DNA of 64,000 nucleotides from Erysipelotrichaceae bacterium (GCA_017431825.1 JAFRKI010000002.1:281863-345862); one strand, 5' to 3'; positions 1-9,847 are shown, numbered from the stretch's first letter. Translations and numbers: made by a program. Notes: generated by a model not told the origin, from the letters alone.

Positions 1-1622
1 TCCAGTCCCTTGGATATCATCTGGGTACCGATGAGGATGTCGATCTCATGTCTTTCAAAACGGCTGAGGATGTTCTTGTGGGCTCCTTTTTGGGATACGT
101 TGTCTCTGTCCATCCTCTCGATCCGGGCTTCAGGGAAGAGCTTCTGCAGTTCCTCTTCCGCTTTCTCGGTGCCGAAACCGTAGCGGATAAGGGCCTTTTC
201 ACCGCATTTAGGACACTTTTCCGGAACTCTGTAGGTCCGGCCGCACTGATGGCATTTCAGCATATTTATGGACGAATGGTAATTCAAAGGCGTATCGCAG
301 TCGCTGCACATCAGGGTAGTGCCGCAGCTGCCGCATTTGATGATCGGCGAATAGCCCCGTCTGTTTAAGAGGATGATCACCTGCTTATTATTCTCTAAAA
401 CGTTGCTTATCTCTTCCTTCAGTCTGTCGGTTATGATGTAGGACTGTCTGCCCTTGATGGACTTTATCAGGTCGACAATCTCGATATCCGGCAGCATGTT
501 GTTGATACGCTGGGTAAGTTTCAGTAAGCCGTAATCGCCCTTTAAAGCCCTGGTATAGGAATCAAGGGAAGGTGTGGCGCTTGCCAGCAGGACCTTGGCG
601 CCAAAAGCCAGAGCTCTCTTAACGGCTACGTTCTTCACGTGATAGCACGGCGTATTGTCCTGCTTATAGGAAGTGTCATGTTCCTCATCGATGATGATGA
701 GTCCCAGATCGTTGAACGGCAGAAAGACGGAAGATCTGGTGCCGACGACGATCTTGACTTCCCCTTCCTTGACCCTCTTGTACTGTTCGTATCTTTCCTG
801 ATCGCTGAGTTCGGAATGATAGAAGATGACGTCATTGAAACGCTCCCTGACTCTCTCGATCATCTGCGGCGTAAGGGATATTTCCGGTACCAGGATCAGG
901 ACTTCCTTACCAAGATTCAGATAATGTCTGGCCAGGTGCAGATAGACTTCCGTCTTGCCCGATCCGGTAACGCCAAACAGCAGAGTGACCAGTTTATCGG
1001 TCCTGATCAGGGTATCATAAGCTTCTTTCTGATCAGGTGTCAGTTCCTTGAAATTGTCGTTTATCGTAAGCTTTGAATCCCTGTAGGAAGCTTCCTCCTT
1101 ATAGACTTCAACGATACCGGCATCGATGAATTTCTTAATGATGGAGACGGAGATCTTTCTGGCCTCAGCTGCGGTCATGCCGTCCTTTAAAGAGGCCAGG
1201 ACTTCTTCCTGTCTTTTAGTCAGTTTTTCATCAGTTTTATTGACTCTTATGTATTCGATCTCCTTGGCTGTTTTGATATTCCTGGAAGTCCTTAAGACCT
1301 TAGGAAGCATCGTATTGAGACAGCTGATGAAAGGAGATACGGTTATCCTTGAAAGCCATTTGGCCAGTTCGAACTGTTCGGAAGAAATGATCGGTTCTTC
1401 ATCTATCACTCTGATTATCTTTATGAGCCTAAAGCCAAGCCTTTCTTCTTCCGCCTTAAGATCAGCGATCTCATGGCAGTTTACGACCAGTGCCGTGGTC
1501 TTTCCCTTGGCAAAAAAGACTTCCACCCGCTTGAAGCTTTCGATGTATTCCTCATAGTAATAGGAATACAGCTGATTGACATTGAGTGATGAGTTGGTCA
1601 CGAAGACTTCACAGACATACAT
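1..1622 (-). CDS. priA: Primosomal helicase PriA (3' part beyond window)
   Basis: About 540 N-terminal residues are visible; the C-terminus lies beyond position 1. PriA is the SF2 helicase that restarts stalled replication forks by loading the primosome. Seen: an N-terminal DNA-binding region, Walker A GVTGSGKTEVY near residue 215, the DEEHD Walker B motif near 310, and the eight-cysteine zinc module (CGSC, CSDC, CHQC, CPKC) at about 430-475. An in-frame TAA lies two codons upstream of the ATG at 1620-1622, so this is the first possible start. There is no spaced Shine-Dalgarno; a TGCTATAAT box sits six bases before the ATG. Last gene on this strand after suf and the BspA-like remnant, but with its own promoter. 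Confidence 0.97.
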   Translation of the reverse strand, partial: MYVCEVFVTNSSLNVNQLYSYYYEEYIESFKRVEVFFAKGKTTALVVNCHEIADLKAEEERLGFRLIKIIRVIDEEPIISSEQFELAKWLSRITVSPFISCLNTMLPKVLRTSRNIKTAKEIEYIRVNKTDEKLTKRQEEVLASLKDGMTAAEARKISVSIIKKFIDAGIVEVYKEEASYRDSKLTINDNFKELTPDQKEAYDTLIRTDKLVTLLFGVTGSGKTEVYLHLARHYLNLGKEVLILVPEISLTPQMIERVRERFNDVIFYHSELSDQERYEQYKRVKEGEVKIVVGTRSSVFLPFNDLGLIIIDEEHDTSYKQDNTPCYHVKNVAVKRALAFGAKVLLASATPSLDSYTRALKGDYGLLKLTQRINNMLPDIEIVDLIKSIKGRQSYIITDRLKEEISNVLENNKQVIILLNRRGYSPIIKCGSCGTTLMCSDCDTPLNYHSSINMLKCHQCGRTYRVPEKCPKCGEKALIRYGFGTEKAEEELQKLFPEARIERMDRDNVSQKGAHKNILSRFERHEIDILIGTQMISKGL

Positions 1623-1628
1623 GCCTTA

Positions 1629-1637
1629 ATTATAGCA
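1629..1637 (-). promoter_or_regulatory. Extended -10 promoter of priA, leaderless arrangement
   Basis: TGCTATAAT, then six bases (TAAGGC), then ATG. Transcription would start at or next to the A of the start codon. No clear -35 box. Confidence 0.6.
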
Positions 1638-1660
1638 TTCTCCCAAATCTGATTCTGTCC

Positions 1661-1696
1661 CATAAAGAAACAAACAGGACCTTTACCGTCCTGTTT
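1661..1696 (-). terminator. Terminator after the BspA-like remnant
   Basis: Inverted repeat AAACAGGAC / GTCCTGTTT (1672-1680 with 1688-1696, 7-base loop), followed on the minus strand by GTTTCTTTATG. It separates the remnant from priA. Confidence 0.7.
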
Positions 1697-1731
1697 ATAT
1701 GTGAATCGTTTTTATTCTTTTATAAGTGTTA

Positions 1732-2740
1732 TTAATCTAATGCTTGGCACTTTACCAGACCTGCCAGATATTCGACCGCATGAAGAACAGGCGTGATCTC
1801 TCTTGACCAGACCCCTGCAAGGCTTGCATCCCAGTTATCATAGAGTCCTCCAACAGTGTAGGTAACAGAACCGTTGGTCCAGTTACCAGAAGGAAGGCCT
1901 GCGTCAGGATACCAGGAAAAAGTGCTCCCAAGATGTATGTTCTCAAGCGACGGACAGCTTTGAAACATGTTCAGCAAGCCGGAAAACTCTTCTTCCGTAC
2001 CGTCTGCTTTTTCAAAGACATTACCGGTATCGAAGCTGCTGATATCAAGTTCCTTTAAAGATATGCATCCTTCAAACATGGATACCATTTCCATAACGTT
2101 ATGTGTATCAAAATTTGAAAGGTCAAGGCGTTCCATTAACGGACAGTTTTCGAACATGTCACTCAGGATGATGACTTTGGATATGTTAAAGTTGAAACAT
2201 CTGCTGAAGTCAAAGATAAACAACCGCAGAACATTCCGCCTATATTTATTGTGTTGCCCGTATCAAAGCCTGATATGTCAAGAGATTCAAGCTTGGAACA
2301 TCCATAAAACAATGATGACATGCTGATGACCTTAGACGTGTCAAAATGTGACAGATCGAGAGACTCGATGGAATCACACATATGGAACCACGAATAAGTG
2401 GACGCAGGATGGATGGACTGTCCTTCCGCGATCCTTACGGTCTTTATTTCTTCATCTCCCCAGTATTCATGAACGATACGGCAGTCAGGATCTGACGGAT
2501 CTCCATCAAAGTTCCATAAATTTCCATAAGGGTAATCTTCAAAATCAGCATAAACGGTACCCGTATATTCGTTGCCTTCCAAATCGACAAAAGTGCCTGT
2601 GTTTTTATTGATATAAGGCCACTTGCTTCTGAAAAAACCAGATTGCCGTCGCCATCAAGCACCGCAAAAGCATAGCCTCCTTTGGATGAATTTCCTTCGG
2701 CTTCTATTATATTTACAGACGATATGCCAATAAGAAACAT
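1732..2740 (-). pseudogene. BspA-like leucine-rich repeat surface protein, frameshifted
   Basis: Three overlapping frames encode consecutive parts of one protein: a signal-like N-terminus with LDGDGNLVF (to about 2632), a middle with WGDEEIKTVRIAEG and repeats such as LESLDISGFDTGN (2582 to about 2188), and a C-terminus with repeats MERLDLSNFDTHNV and LKELDISSFDTGNV (2223-1732). The frames join if one base is restored in each of two short runs: the A6 at 2632-2637, which gives NLVFFRSKWPYINKN, and the AAA at 2188-2190, which gives ADVSTFNISKV. The repeats are the DUF285/BspA type found on secreted or surface proteins. The hydrophobic stretch RRFLAVLLALMFLIGI starts before any ATG, so the start may be lost too. 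Lies 32 bp after sufB. Confidence 0.8.
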
Positions 2741-2772
2741 TAATGCCAGTAAAACAGCTAAAAACCTTCTTA

Positions 2773-4179
2773 TTATCCTACCGATCCCTGCATGTTTATC
2801 TTAAGTAACTGGTTAAGCTCTACCGCATATTCCATCGGCAACTCTTTCGTAAACGGTTCGATGAAGCCAAGGATTATCATCTGAGTGGCTTCTTCAAGGG
2901 ACAGGCCTCTCGACATAAGATAGAACAGCTGGTCTTCTGATATCTTGGATACCGTTGCTTCATGTTCGATCGTGGAAGAGTTGTTGGAAACGATATTGGT
3001 AGGAATGGTATCGGAACTGGACTGATCGTCGAGGATCAGCGTGTCGCATTCGACCTTGGCTTTGGAGTTTATCGCTTCCTTTGACATCCGCACCAGACCT
3101 CGGTAATTGACCTTACCGCCGACCCGGCACAGCGATTTGGATATTATCGTGCTCGATGTATTCGGTGCCAGATGTATCATCTTGGCTCCGGCATCCTGGA
3201 ACTGTTCATGGGATGCTACGGCTATAGAGATACATACGCCCTTGGCGTTAGGACCGTTCAATACACAGCACGGATACTTCATATTGAGATGGGAACCGAT
3301 GTTGCCGTCTATCCATTCCATGATGCCGTTTTCATAGACCATGGTCCTCTTGGTGACCAGATTAAGGATGTTGCTGGACCAGTTCTGGACGGTCGAATAA
3401 CGGCACTTGGCGTCTTTCTTGACGATTATTTCCACTGTTGCCGCATGCAGGGAATCCTTGGAATACTTAGGAGCAGTGCAACCTTCCACGTAATGGAGGT
3501 CACTGCCTTCATCGCAGATGATGAGCGTCCTTTCAAACTGGCCCATCAGTTCAGAGTTTATCCTGAAGTAGGACTGTAAAGGCTTCTCGAGCTTTACGCC
3601 TTTCGGCACATAGATGAATGATCCTCCTGACCATACGGCCGCATTGAGGGCTGCGAACTTGTTGTCGGCATAGGATACGACGGTGCCGAAATACTCCTTG
3701 AAAAGCTCCGGATGCAGCCTCAAGGCCGTATCGGTATCATAGAAGATGACGCCCTTTTCTTCCACTTCCTTCAGCATGTTGTGGTAGACGACTTCCGATT
3801 CATACTGCGTGGAAACGCCGGCCAGGAACTTCTGTTCGGCTTCCGGTATCTTCAGCTTCTGGAAGGTGTTCTTGATGGTCTCCGGAACTTCTTCCCAGTC
3901 CTTGGATACCTTGTCGCTTGGCTTTATGTAGTACGTAAAATCCTGGAAATCGATATCGCTCAGGTCCGGTCCGAAATCAGGCAAAGGCATCTCCATGAAC
4001 TTGTGATAGGCCTTCAGTCTGTATTCCAGCATCCAGTCCGGTTCGCCCTTGGTCTTCGAGATGGCTTTTATGACGTCTTCATTAAGTCCTTTTTCCGTCC
4101 TGAAAACCGAGACGTCTTCGTCCTTGAAGTCATAAGCGTATTCTTCCTGTGAATTTATTATGTCCTTATTGTCCGTCAT
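2773..4179 (-). CDS. sufB: Fe-S cluster scaffold protein SufB
   Basis: 468 residues, the normal SufB length. SufB is the scaffold subunit of the SufBC2D complex on which Fe-S clusters are built. Seen: [19 protein letters not shown], the SWGG-like stretch [20 protein letters not shown], and the C-terminal signature [20 protein letters not shown] with RGLSLEEA. The start at 4177-4179 overlaps the end of sufU by 14 bp. Last gene of the sufC-D-S-U-B operon. No frameshift or missing segment. Confidence 0.98.
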   Translation of the reverse strand: MTDNKDIINSQEEYAYDFKDEDVSVFRTEKGLNEDVIKAISKTKGEPDWMLEYRLKAYHKFMEMPLPDFGPDLSDIDFQDFTYYIKPSDKVSKDWEEVPETIKNTFQKLKIPEAEQKFLAGVSTQYESEVVYHNMLKEVEEKGVIFYDTDTALRLHPELFKEYFGTVVSYADNKFAALNAAVWSGGSFIYVPKGVKLEKPLQSYFRINSELMGQFERTLIICDEGSDLHYVEGCTAPKYSKDSLHAATVEIIVKKDAKCRYSTVQNWSSNILNLVTKRTMVYENGIMEWIDGNIGSHLNMKYPCCVLNGPNAKGVCISIAVASHEQFQDAGAKMIHLAPNTSSTIISKSLCRVGGKVNYRGLVRMSKEAINSKAKVECDTLILDDQSSSDTIPTNIVSNNSSTIEHEATVSKISEDQLFYLMSRGLSLEEATQMIILGFIEPFTKELPMEYAVELNQLLKINMQGSVG

Positions 4180-4600
4180 AGCTCTTTATCAGGTCTTCCA
4201 TCGCATGGATGCCGATGGTACCGCACTTGATCCTGTTGGCCTGTTTCGACAGGGTGTCGAAGGCATTGGCCTCTTCCAGAAGATCGGGATCATAGTCTTT
4301 TTCTTCGATCATGTTATAGTAATTGTTTATGATATCCAGGGCTTCCTCTTTGCTCTTGCCCTTGATCAGATCGGACATGATGGAAGTGGACGCAAAACAG
4401 ATGGTACAGCCCACGCCGTCGAATCTGACGTCCTTTACTTTCCCCTCTTCCATCAGCATCTGCACCTTGATGTCATCGATGCAGGACTCGGAGGCATTAT
4501 GAATGAGATGATATCTTTCATCATCGACTAAGCCCTTGTTGTGAGGGTTCTGATAGTGATCCAGCAGGATGCTTCTTTTTAGATTGTCGTCAAATATCAT
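4166..4600 (-). CDS. sufU: Sulfur-transfer protein SufU
   Basis: 144 residues from the start [19 protein letters not shown]. This ATG has GGAG seven bases upstream and overlaps the sufS stop by 4 bp, so I prefer it to the ATG six codons earlier. SufU is the zinc-dependent acceptor that takes persulfide sulfur from SufS and passes it to SufB in Gram-positive bacteria. The three ligand cysteines are in [17 protein letters not shown] and [12 protein letters not shown] conserved HYQNPHNKG lies at the N-terminus. Confidence 0.96.
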   Translation of the reverse strand: MIFDDNLKRSILLDHYQNPHNKGLVDDERYHLIHNASESCIDDIKVQMLMEEGKVKDVRFDGVGCTICFASTSIMSDLIKGKSKEEALDIINNYYNMIEEKDYDPDLLEEANAFDTLSKQANRIKCGTIGIHAMEDLIKSYDGQ

Positions 4601-5823
4601 ATTATCGCTCCGATACACTTTTCCAGTGTGACGTCCCTGATGGCGCCATACAGCTTATCCGCTTCCTCTTTGGTATTGTACAGATACACCGAAGCCCTGA
4701 TGGTCTCGGTAGTACCGATTATGTTGTCTATCACCTTGGCACAGTGATTGCCGGTCCTTACGGCTATGCCTAAGCTGTTGAGATAGGAACCAACGTCCTG
4801 GGCAAAGATGCCTTCCACGTTGAAGGCTACGATCGAACATTCCGATCTCGGATTGTAGATCTTCACGTTATCCAGGGTCGAAAGCTTTCCGATCAGATAT
4901 CTGACGATCTCATCATCATGTTTCCGGATGTTATCCATACCCAGATCCATCAGATATTCACAGGCCTTCTTAAGTCCCAGAACACCTTCGATGTTCGGTG
5001 TACCGGCTTCAAAGCGGACAGGTATCTCCTTGAGTATCACTTCACCGTCCTTGTTGAAACGGGCGTTGGCACCGCCGCCGTTCATCATCGGAGTCGTCTC
5101 TTCCAGCAGCTTCTTCTTTGCATAAAGGACACCGATGCCGCTTGGCCCCAGCATCTTATGGGCCGAGAAACCCAGAAAATCGACATCCAGGTCCATAACG
5201 TCGACCTTGATATGCGGTACGGCCTGAGCTCCGTCGGCATTGACCAAAGCTCCTTTTTCATGGGCCAGAGCACAGATCTCCTTTATCGGATTGATGTAGC
5301 CCAGCACATTGGACACATACGGCAGGGAAACGGCCCTGACGTTATACTTATCAAGACATTCCTTGTAGTTATCGATATTGAAAGTCCCGTCTTCATTGAG
5401 CGGAATGTATTCTATCCTTGCCTTCGTCTTCTTTGCCACCTCGAACCACGGCAGGATATTGGAGGCATGTTCGGCCAACGTAAGTAAAATGACGTCTCCT
5501 TCCTTTAAATGATCAAGGAAATAACCGTAGGCGACCAGATTAAGGGAAGCGGTGGCACCGGCTGTGAAAACTATCTGATCGGGATCGTCATTGTGTAAAA
5601 GCTTCGACACGACTTTTCTGGTATCGTCATAGTCCTTGGATACGATAAAGGAATTATCGTAGTCACCGCGGTGGATGTTGGCAGTGTGCCTCGTATAGAA
5701 GTCGTTTACCGCATCGATGACGCACTGCGGCTTGAAAGAAGTGGCGGCACTGTCAAAATAGACCAATCCCGGATCGTTCTTGAATATCGGAAAGTCTTTT
5801 CTGATCTTATCTACATCGAACAT
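4597..5823 (-). CDS. sufS: Cysteine desulfurase SufS
   Basis: 408 residues. PLP enzyme that removes sulfur from cysteine and holds it as a persulfide for SufU. Seen: YFDSAATSFKP near the N-terminus, the PLP-lysine motif FSAHKMLGPSGIGVLY, and the active-site cysteine loop VRTGNHCAKVI. The start overlaps sufD by 13 bp and is preceded by GGTGGAG. Length and motifs are those of the group II (SufS) desulfurases. The adjacency to sufU matches the SufS-SufU pair known from Bacillus. Confidence 0.97.
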   Translation of the reverse strand: MFDVDKIRKDFPIFKNDPGLVYFDSAATSFKPQCVIDAVNDFYTRHTANIHRGDYDNSFIVSKDYDDTRKVVSKLLHNDDPDQIVFTAGATASLNLVAYGYFLDHLKEGDVILLTLAEHASNILPWFEVAKKTKARIEYIPLNEDGTFNIDNYKECLDKYNVRAVSLPYVSNVLGYINPIKEICALAHEKGALVNADGAQAVPHIKVDVMDLDVDFLGFSAHKMLGPSGIGVLYAKKKLLEETTPMMNGGGANARFNKDGEVILKEIPVRFEAGTPNIEGVLGLKKACEYLMDLGMDNIRKHDDEIVRYLIGKLSTLDNVKIYNPRSECSIVAFNVEGIFAQDVGSYLNSLGIAVRTGNHCAKVIDNIIGTTETIRASVYLYNTKEEADKLYGAIRDVTLEKCIGAII

Positions 5824-6551
5824 ATCTTCTCCACCTTCTTATCAGCGATCTCTTTTATGGCCAGGCCTTCTTCATATGCCTGATAAAACTCCTCGTCCGG
5901 CATCAGATAGCTCACCAGCAGCAAAGACAGGGCATCTCTTCTGGAGAGACCCCGGGAATTCATATAGAACAGCACGTCTTCATCGATGGTTCCCGAAGAC
6001 AGGGAATGCGAAGCCTCGACATCGTTTTCGTCTATCTCCAGCACCGGCAGTATCTTGGACTGTTTCGGGCTTTCAAAGGTCAGACACCTGGATTTCTGGA
6101 AGCATTTGCTGCTTTTGGCACCCTTGACGATCTTGCCGACGACGTTCAGGACGAAATCCGCATCATCGAGACAGACGACGTTGTTGGAGATCTTGATATA
6201 GGAATCCCTTTCCTTGTTGAAGAGATGGTAATCGATCTTCTTGACGTTAACGCCCAGATACGTCGTATTGACGGTCAGGGAACTTCCCTTCAGGACATCG
6301 ATACTGCTGTCCTGAACGTAAGCGTGCTGATCGAGTTCCAGAAGATCTATCCCGACATTGCTGTTTTCGATAAAGCCCCTTTCCTTCAGGGTGATGTCCC
6401 TGGCGGTATTGATAAAGACGAGGATCCTGTAGTCGCCGTTTTTCAGTTCGTAGTTTATCTCCAGGTCGTCCTCGACGAAGACCGTTACGGTCTCTCCGCC
6501 GTCAAGCTTCAGGTCGAGCCTTCCCTTAAGGTCCTTATATACCTCAGCCAT
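5811..6551 (-). CDS. sufD: Short SufD-like Fe-S assembly protein
   Basis: 246 residues from MAEVYKDLKG, chosen because AAGGAG stands five bases upstream. An ATG eight codons further up has no such signal. The start overlaps sufC by 8 bp. SufD pairs with SufB and SufC in the assembly complex. Recognised by the C-terminal core: CFQKSRCLTFESPKQSKILP, EASHSLSSGTIDEDVLFYMN and SRGLSRRDA. SufD proteins are usually 400-440 residues, so the N-terminal half is missing. The frame is intact and the operon order is normal, so this looks like a short natural form. Confidence 0.88.
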   Translation of the reverse strand: MAEVYKDLKGRLDLKLDGGETVTVFVEDDLEINYELKNGDYRILVFINTARDITLKERGFIENSNVGIDLLELDQHAYVQDSSIDVLKGSSLTVNTTYLGVNVKKIDYHLFNKERDSYIKISNNVVCLDDADFVLNVVGKIVKGAKSSKCFQKSRCLTFESPKQSKILPVLEIDENDVEASHSLSSGTIDEDVLFYMNSRGLSRRDALSLLLVSYLMPDEEFYQAYEEGLAIKEIADKKVEKICSM

Positions 6552-7371
6552 TAAGACTCCTTGTGTTTCTGGCACATACTCCCAGGGAATAGACCATCGG
6601 CCTGTCTTCCTTCAGAGGTTCTATCTTGAGCTCTTCATAGAGCCAGTCATAACCGTCATTGTCGATCTTGAATACCAGTTCGTCATCGCCTTCGACGACG
6701 ATCTTTCCGTCAACTATGACGTGGGAATGAGTAGGTTTGATCGAGGTAAAGAAACGCTCGTAATGGGATACGACGATGAGCGCCAGATCCGTTTCTTCCT
6801 TGAGTTTCAGGATGGCATCGGATACCAGTTTTATGGCATCGACGTCCAGACCGGAATCTATCTCATCGAGCATCGCTATGTCCGGTTTCAGCATCATCAT
6901 CTGCAGTATCTCATTACGCTTCTTTTCGCCTCCGGAAAAACCGTCATTGACGAATCTGTGAGCCAGATCGTCCTTCATCTTGAGGTCCCTGATGTTCTTT
7001 TCGATCTCCTTGATGAACTTGAAGATCGATACCGGGTTCTCGTTACGGGCATTGATGGCAGCTCTGAGGAAATCGGAATTGGTAACACCGGATATCTCCT
7101 GCGGGTACTGCAGGGCCAGAAACAGGCCTTTCCTGCTCCTGACGTCTACCGGCATGGCTAAAACGTCTTCACCGTTATAGGTGATGCTTCCTGATGTTAC
7201 CGTATAGTTCGGGTTGCCCATGATGGTCTGCAGGAGCGTCGATTTGCCGTTGCCGTTAGGACCCATGATCGCATGGATCTCTCCGCTTTTTACCGTAAGG
7301 GATATGCCCTTAAGTATTTCCTTTTCTCCGGCACTTACGTGCAGGTCTTTTATTTCCAGAACATTTGCCAT
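6544..7371 (-). CDS. sufC: Fe-S assembly ATPase SufC
   Basis: 275 residues. ABC-type ATPase of the SufBC2D complex, with no membrane segment. Walker A GPNGNGKSTLLQ, the signature FSGGEKKRNEILQMMM, Walker B MLDEIDSGLDVDAI and the switch histidine in IVVSHYERF are all present. First gene of the suf operon; SD-like CGAGGT lies seven bases before the ATG. The tail beyond IEPLKEDRPMVYSLGVC runs about 25 residues past the usual end, covering the sufD ribosome-binding site. Confidence 0.98.
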   Translation of the reverse strand: MANVLEIKDLHVSAGEKEILKGISLTVKSGEIHAIMGPNGNGKSTLLQTIMGNPNYTVTSGSITYNGEDVLAMPVDVRSRKGLFLALQYPQEISGVTNSDFLRAAINARNENPVSIFKFIKEIEKNIRDLKMKDDLAHRFVNDGFSGGEKKRNEILQMMMLKPDIAMLDEIDSGLDVDAIKLVSDAILKLKEETDLALIVVSHYERFFTSIKPTHSHVIVDGKIVVEGDDELVFKIDNDGYDWLYEELKIEPLKEDRPMVYSLGVCARNTRSLNG

Positions 7372-7388
7372 AAAAATACCTCGTGCTA

Positions 7389-7397
7389 ATTATAACA
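7389..7397 (-). promoter_or_regulatory. Promoter of the suf operon
   Basis: Extended -10 box TGTTATAAT on the minus strand (hexamer at 7389-7394), about 17 bases before the sufC ATG with an SD-like CGAGGT between. A -35 match is weak (TAAGCA at 17-base spacing). Confidence 0.65.
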
Positions 7398-7467
7398 TCT
7401 TCCCTTTTTCCTGCTTAAAATACTATCCTCCCCTGTCTGAAATTTAACTGAAACCGTGATGTTTAAA

Positions 7468-7496
7468 TTGTTTTAGGAAGACTCATAATATATAAT
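7468..7496 (+). promoter_or_regulatory. Promoter of the foldase operon
   Basis: TTGTTT (7468-7473), 17 bases, TATAAT (7491-7496), followed by AGGAGG (7508-7513) before the ATG at 7520. Confidence 0.8.
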
Positions 7497-7519
7497 TAAG
7501 TAGTTTTAGGAGGCGACTT

Positions 7520-8569
7520 ATGAATTCTAAGGAATTACTTAAAAAGTACTGGTTTCTGGGCATCGTCGCACTGGGCCTGCTGGCATATTTCATCGTCTAT
7601 GCCATTCAGTCCTATAATGCCCGTCCGGTATACGTTGATACCAAAACTGACGGTGAAGGAAAGTCGATAGTCTATTCCATCAACGGCGAGAACTATCTGG
7701 CTGACGATCTCTATGAAGATCTCTACAATGACGTAGGTGCCTATACCGCTTATTCCAAGTGGTCAAGGGCAGTCATCGATGCTGCAGTCAAGAATACCGA
7801 TGACATCACGACCTATGCCAACAACTATGCGCAATACATTGCCTACTACAATGATCAGGCGACCATCGATTCGACCCTTAAGTCCTACGGCTATGCCGGA
7901 GGCTATGACGATCTGGCTCAGTACTGCCTGGATATCGTCAAGGCCGATGCCTTATACAAGGAATTCTATTCCAATAACTATGACACCTATGTCAAACAGG
8001 TAGTCGATGCCAAGCATCCGAAGAAGGTCTACCACATCCTGGTCAAGGTTGCTGACGTTCAGGAGATCACCGATGAAGCCGGCAATACCGTCAAGGTCGC
8101 CAACATGACTGCCGAAGAGGAAGCTAAGTATAACGCTGTTATCGAGGCACTGAAGACCCAGGATTATGACAGCGTCTGTGCACAGTATTCCGATGAAGAC
8201 TCCACCAAGGATAACGGCGGATATCTGGGCATCTATGATGACGATACCATCGCCTCGACCATGGTCAGCGAATTCGCCAATGCGGTCATCGTTCTGCCAA
8301 ACGGTACCGTAAGCGAACCGGTCTTAAGTGAATTCGGTTACCACTTCATCAGAGTCGAAGAACCGAGTGCCGACGAGATCAAGGAAGACACCCAGTTCAT
8401 GTCCGAAGTCAGCAATTACTACTCCTATTCCAACGTCCTGGCCATCAAGGAAAAATCCGATGAGCTGGGTTTTGAGATAGTCGACGAAAAGCTCAGGTCA
8501 GCCGTTGATGAATATCTTGAACTGGCCAAGAGCGAGATCGCTTCAGGAGAAAGCGAGGTGAATGAATAA
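7520..8569 (+). CDS. Membrane-anchored PrsA-like peptidyl-prolyl isomerase
   Basis: 349 residues. One N-terminal transmembrane helix (about residues 10-27, FLGIVALGLLAYFIVYAI) anchors it to the outer face of the membrane; there is no lipobox. A parvulin domain spans about residues 166-280: KKVYHILVKV, the NGGYLGIYDDD turn, GTVSEPVLSEFGYHFIRVEE. Proteins of this type help fold secreted proteins after Sec export. Starts a three-gene operon with a second lipoprotein and a HIT protein joined by TAATG overlaps. prsA also lies close to hit in Bacillus. Unlike PrsA it is anchored by a helix rather than by lipid. Confidence 0.88.
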   Translation: MNSKELLKKYWFLGIVALGLLAYFIVYAIQSYNARPVYVDTKTDGEGKSIVYSINGENYLADDLYEDLYNDVGAYTAYSKWSRAVIDAAVKNTDDITTYANNYAQYIAYYNDQATIDSTLKSYGYAGGYDDLAQYCLDIVKADALYKEFYSNNYDTYVKQVVDAKHPKKVYHILVKVADVQEITDEAGNTVKVANMTAEEEAKYNAVIEALKTQDYDSVCAQYSDEDSTKDNGGYLGIYDDDTIASTMVSEFANAVIVLPNGTVSEPVLSEFGYHFIRVEEPSADEIKEDTQFMSEVSNYYSYSNVLAIKEKSDELGFEIVDEKLRSAVDEYLELAKSEIASGESEVNE

Positions 8570-9441
8570 TGAAGAAACTTCTTATAGTCTTAGCTGCTCT
8601 GCTGCTCTTATGTGCCTGCGGCAGTGATAATCATTCTTCCAAGGTAAGCGATGGCGAAGAAGTCATCTATACCGATCCTAAGGGCAAGGCCTATACCAAG
8701 CAGTCCTTATATGAAGACATGAAACTCAATGACTTCACTACCTACCTTTCCAGCAGCCTCATCACCAAGATAGCCGGTTTTGAAGGCCTCGATCTTGATG
8801 AACTGCAGAAGGAAGCCGAAGAGGACGCTCAGGTAGCCGTCGATGCCGGACAGGAATACTATCTTGTTTACTACTACGGCAGTGTCGAAAACTACATCAA
8901 GCAGATGGTGCCTTATAAGGCTCTCGATCTTCTGTGCAAGCGGGAAGTTGAAAACAGCTTCGATACCTATGTGAGCTCTTATATCCCATACAAGGCCGAG
9001 ATCGTCTATTTCGATGATCTGGAAGCCGCACAGGCTGTTATCGAAGCCGTAAACAGCGGTGAGAACACCTTCGCCTATGCCTGCAGCGAAAACGGCTATA
9101 CGGACGTCGTAAGCGAGACGATCTACACCGATGACGATACCAATCTTCCGGTCGAAGTCAAGGACTATGTCGCCAATAATCAGCCGGGCTTATCCGGAAT
9201 CATCGAGACATCCACGACCATCACCGATACCGAAGGCAATTCCGTCATCAATCCGCGCTATTACCTGGTAAACCTCATCTCCAAGGACGTCAATGACTTC
9301 AGGGATGAGTTCACTGACCTGATGGTAAGCACCGTTGATTCCAACATGGTGATCACCAATCTCTTAAGCAAGTACGACGTATCGATCCACGATCAGAGAG
9401 CCTATGACCTGCTGACTGCAGCCTACGAGGTACTGAAGTAA
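8569..9441 (+). CDS. Lipoprotein, probably a degenerate PrsA/SurA-type foldase
   Basis: 290 residues with a lipoprotein signal, MKKLLIVLAALLLLCACGSD; the modified cysteine would be in LCAC. Its layout resembles the preceding gene: YTDPKGKAYTKQSLYEDM matches the start of its helical part, and a weak parvulin-position segment (KAEIVYFDDLEAAQAVIEAV) follows. The parvulin glycine-rich turn and final GYHFI strand are absent, so isomerase activity is doubtful. Start and stop of the two genes overlap as TAATG, implying coupled translation and perhaps joint work on the same export substrates. Confidence 0.7.
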   Translation: MKKLLIVLAALLLLCACGSDNHSSKVSDGEEVIYTDPKGKAYTKQSLYEDMKLNDFTTYLSSSLITKIAGFEGLDLDELQKEAEEDAQVAVDAGQEYYLVYYYGSVENYIKQMVPYKALDLLCKREVENSFDTYVSSYIPYKAEIVYFDDLEAAQAVIEAVNSGENTFAYACSENGYTDVVSETIYTDDDTNLPVEVKDYVANNQPGLSGIIETSTTITDTEGNSVINPRYYLVNLISKDVNDFRDEFTDLMVSTVDSNMVITNLLSKYDVSIHDQRAYDLLTAAYEVLK

Positions 9442-9833
9442 TGTGCATCTTCTGTGAGATAATCAAGGGAAACATCCCTTCAGCCAAGGTCGATGAAGAC
9501 GAAGACTTCCTGGCCATCCTCGACATCTCCCAGACCACATACGGTCATACCCTGGTAATGCCTAAGAAGCACTACGACAATTACCTGGAGATGCCAAAGG
9601 AAGAAGCCGGAAGGCTGATGGAACTGGTAAACGTTCTGGCTAACAGGATCGTTAAGAATCTTGATGCCAAAGGCTGCAACATCCTCATCAATACGGGTGA
9701 GGTAGCCGGACAGAGCGTCTTACATACCCACGTCCACATCATCCCAAGATACGATGAAAACGATACCGTATCCTTCTCTTTCAGGGAAAACAAATTCGAT
9801 CTGGAAGAAGTACTCAAAAAGATAGATTCATAG
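9441..9833 (+). CDS. hit: HIT family nucleotide-binding hydrolase
   Basis: 130 residues. Histidine-triad motif VLHTHVHIIPR near the C-terminus and N-terminal CIFCEIIKGNIPS, whose two cysteines usually bind zinc in this subfamily. These proteins hydrolyse AMP linked to amines or sulfur, or related nucleotide bonds; the substrate here cannot be told. Third gene of the foldase operon, starting in a TAATG overlap. Confidence 0.93.
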   Translation: MCIFCEIIKGNIPSAKVDEDEDFLAILDISQTTYGHTLVMPKKHYDNYLEMPKEEAGRLMELVNVLANRIVKNLDAKGCNILINTGEVAGQSVLHTHVHIIPRYDENDTVSFSFRENKFDLEEVLKKIDS

Positions 9834-9847
9834 TTGCATAAAGTATC

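Noticed and set aside
5811-5823. Overlapping sufD and sufS ends as a possible frameshift or fusion
   Set aside because: sufS has its own SD (GGTGGAG) and ATG; short overlaps recur throughout this operon.
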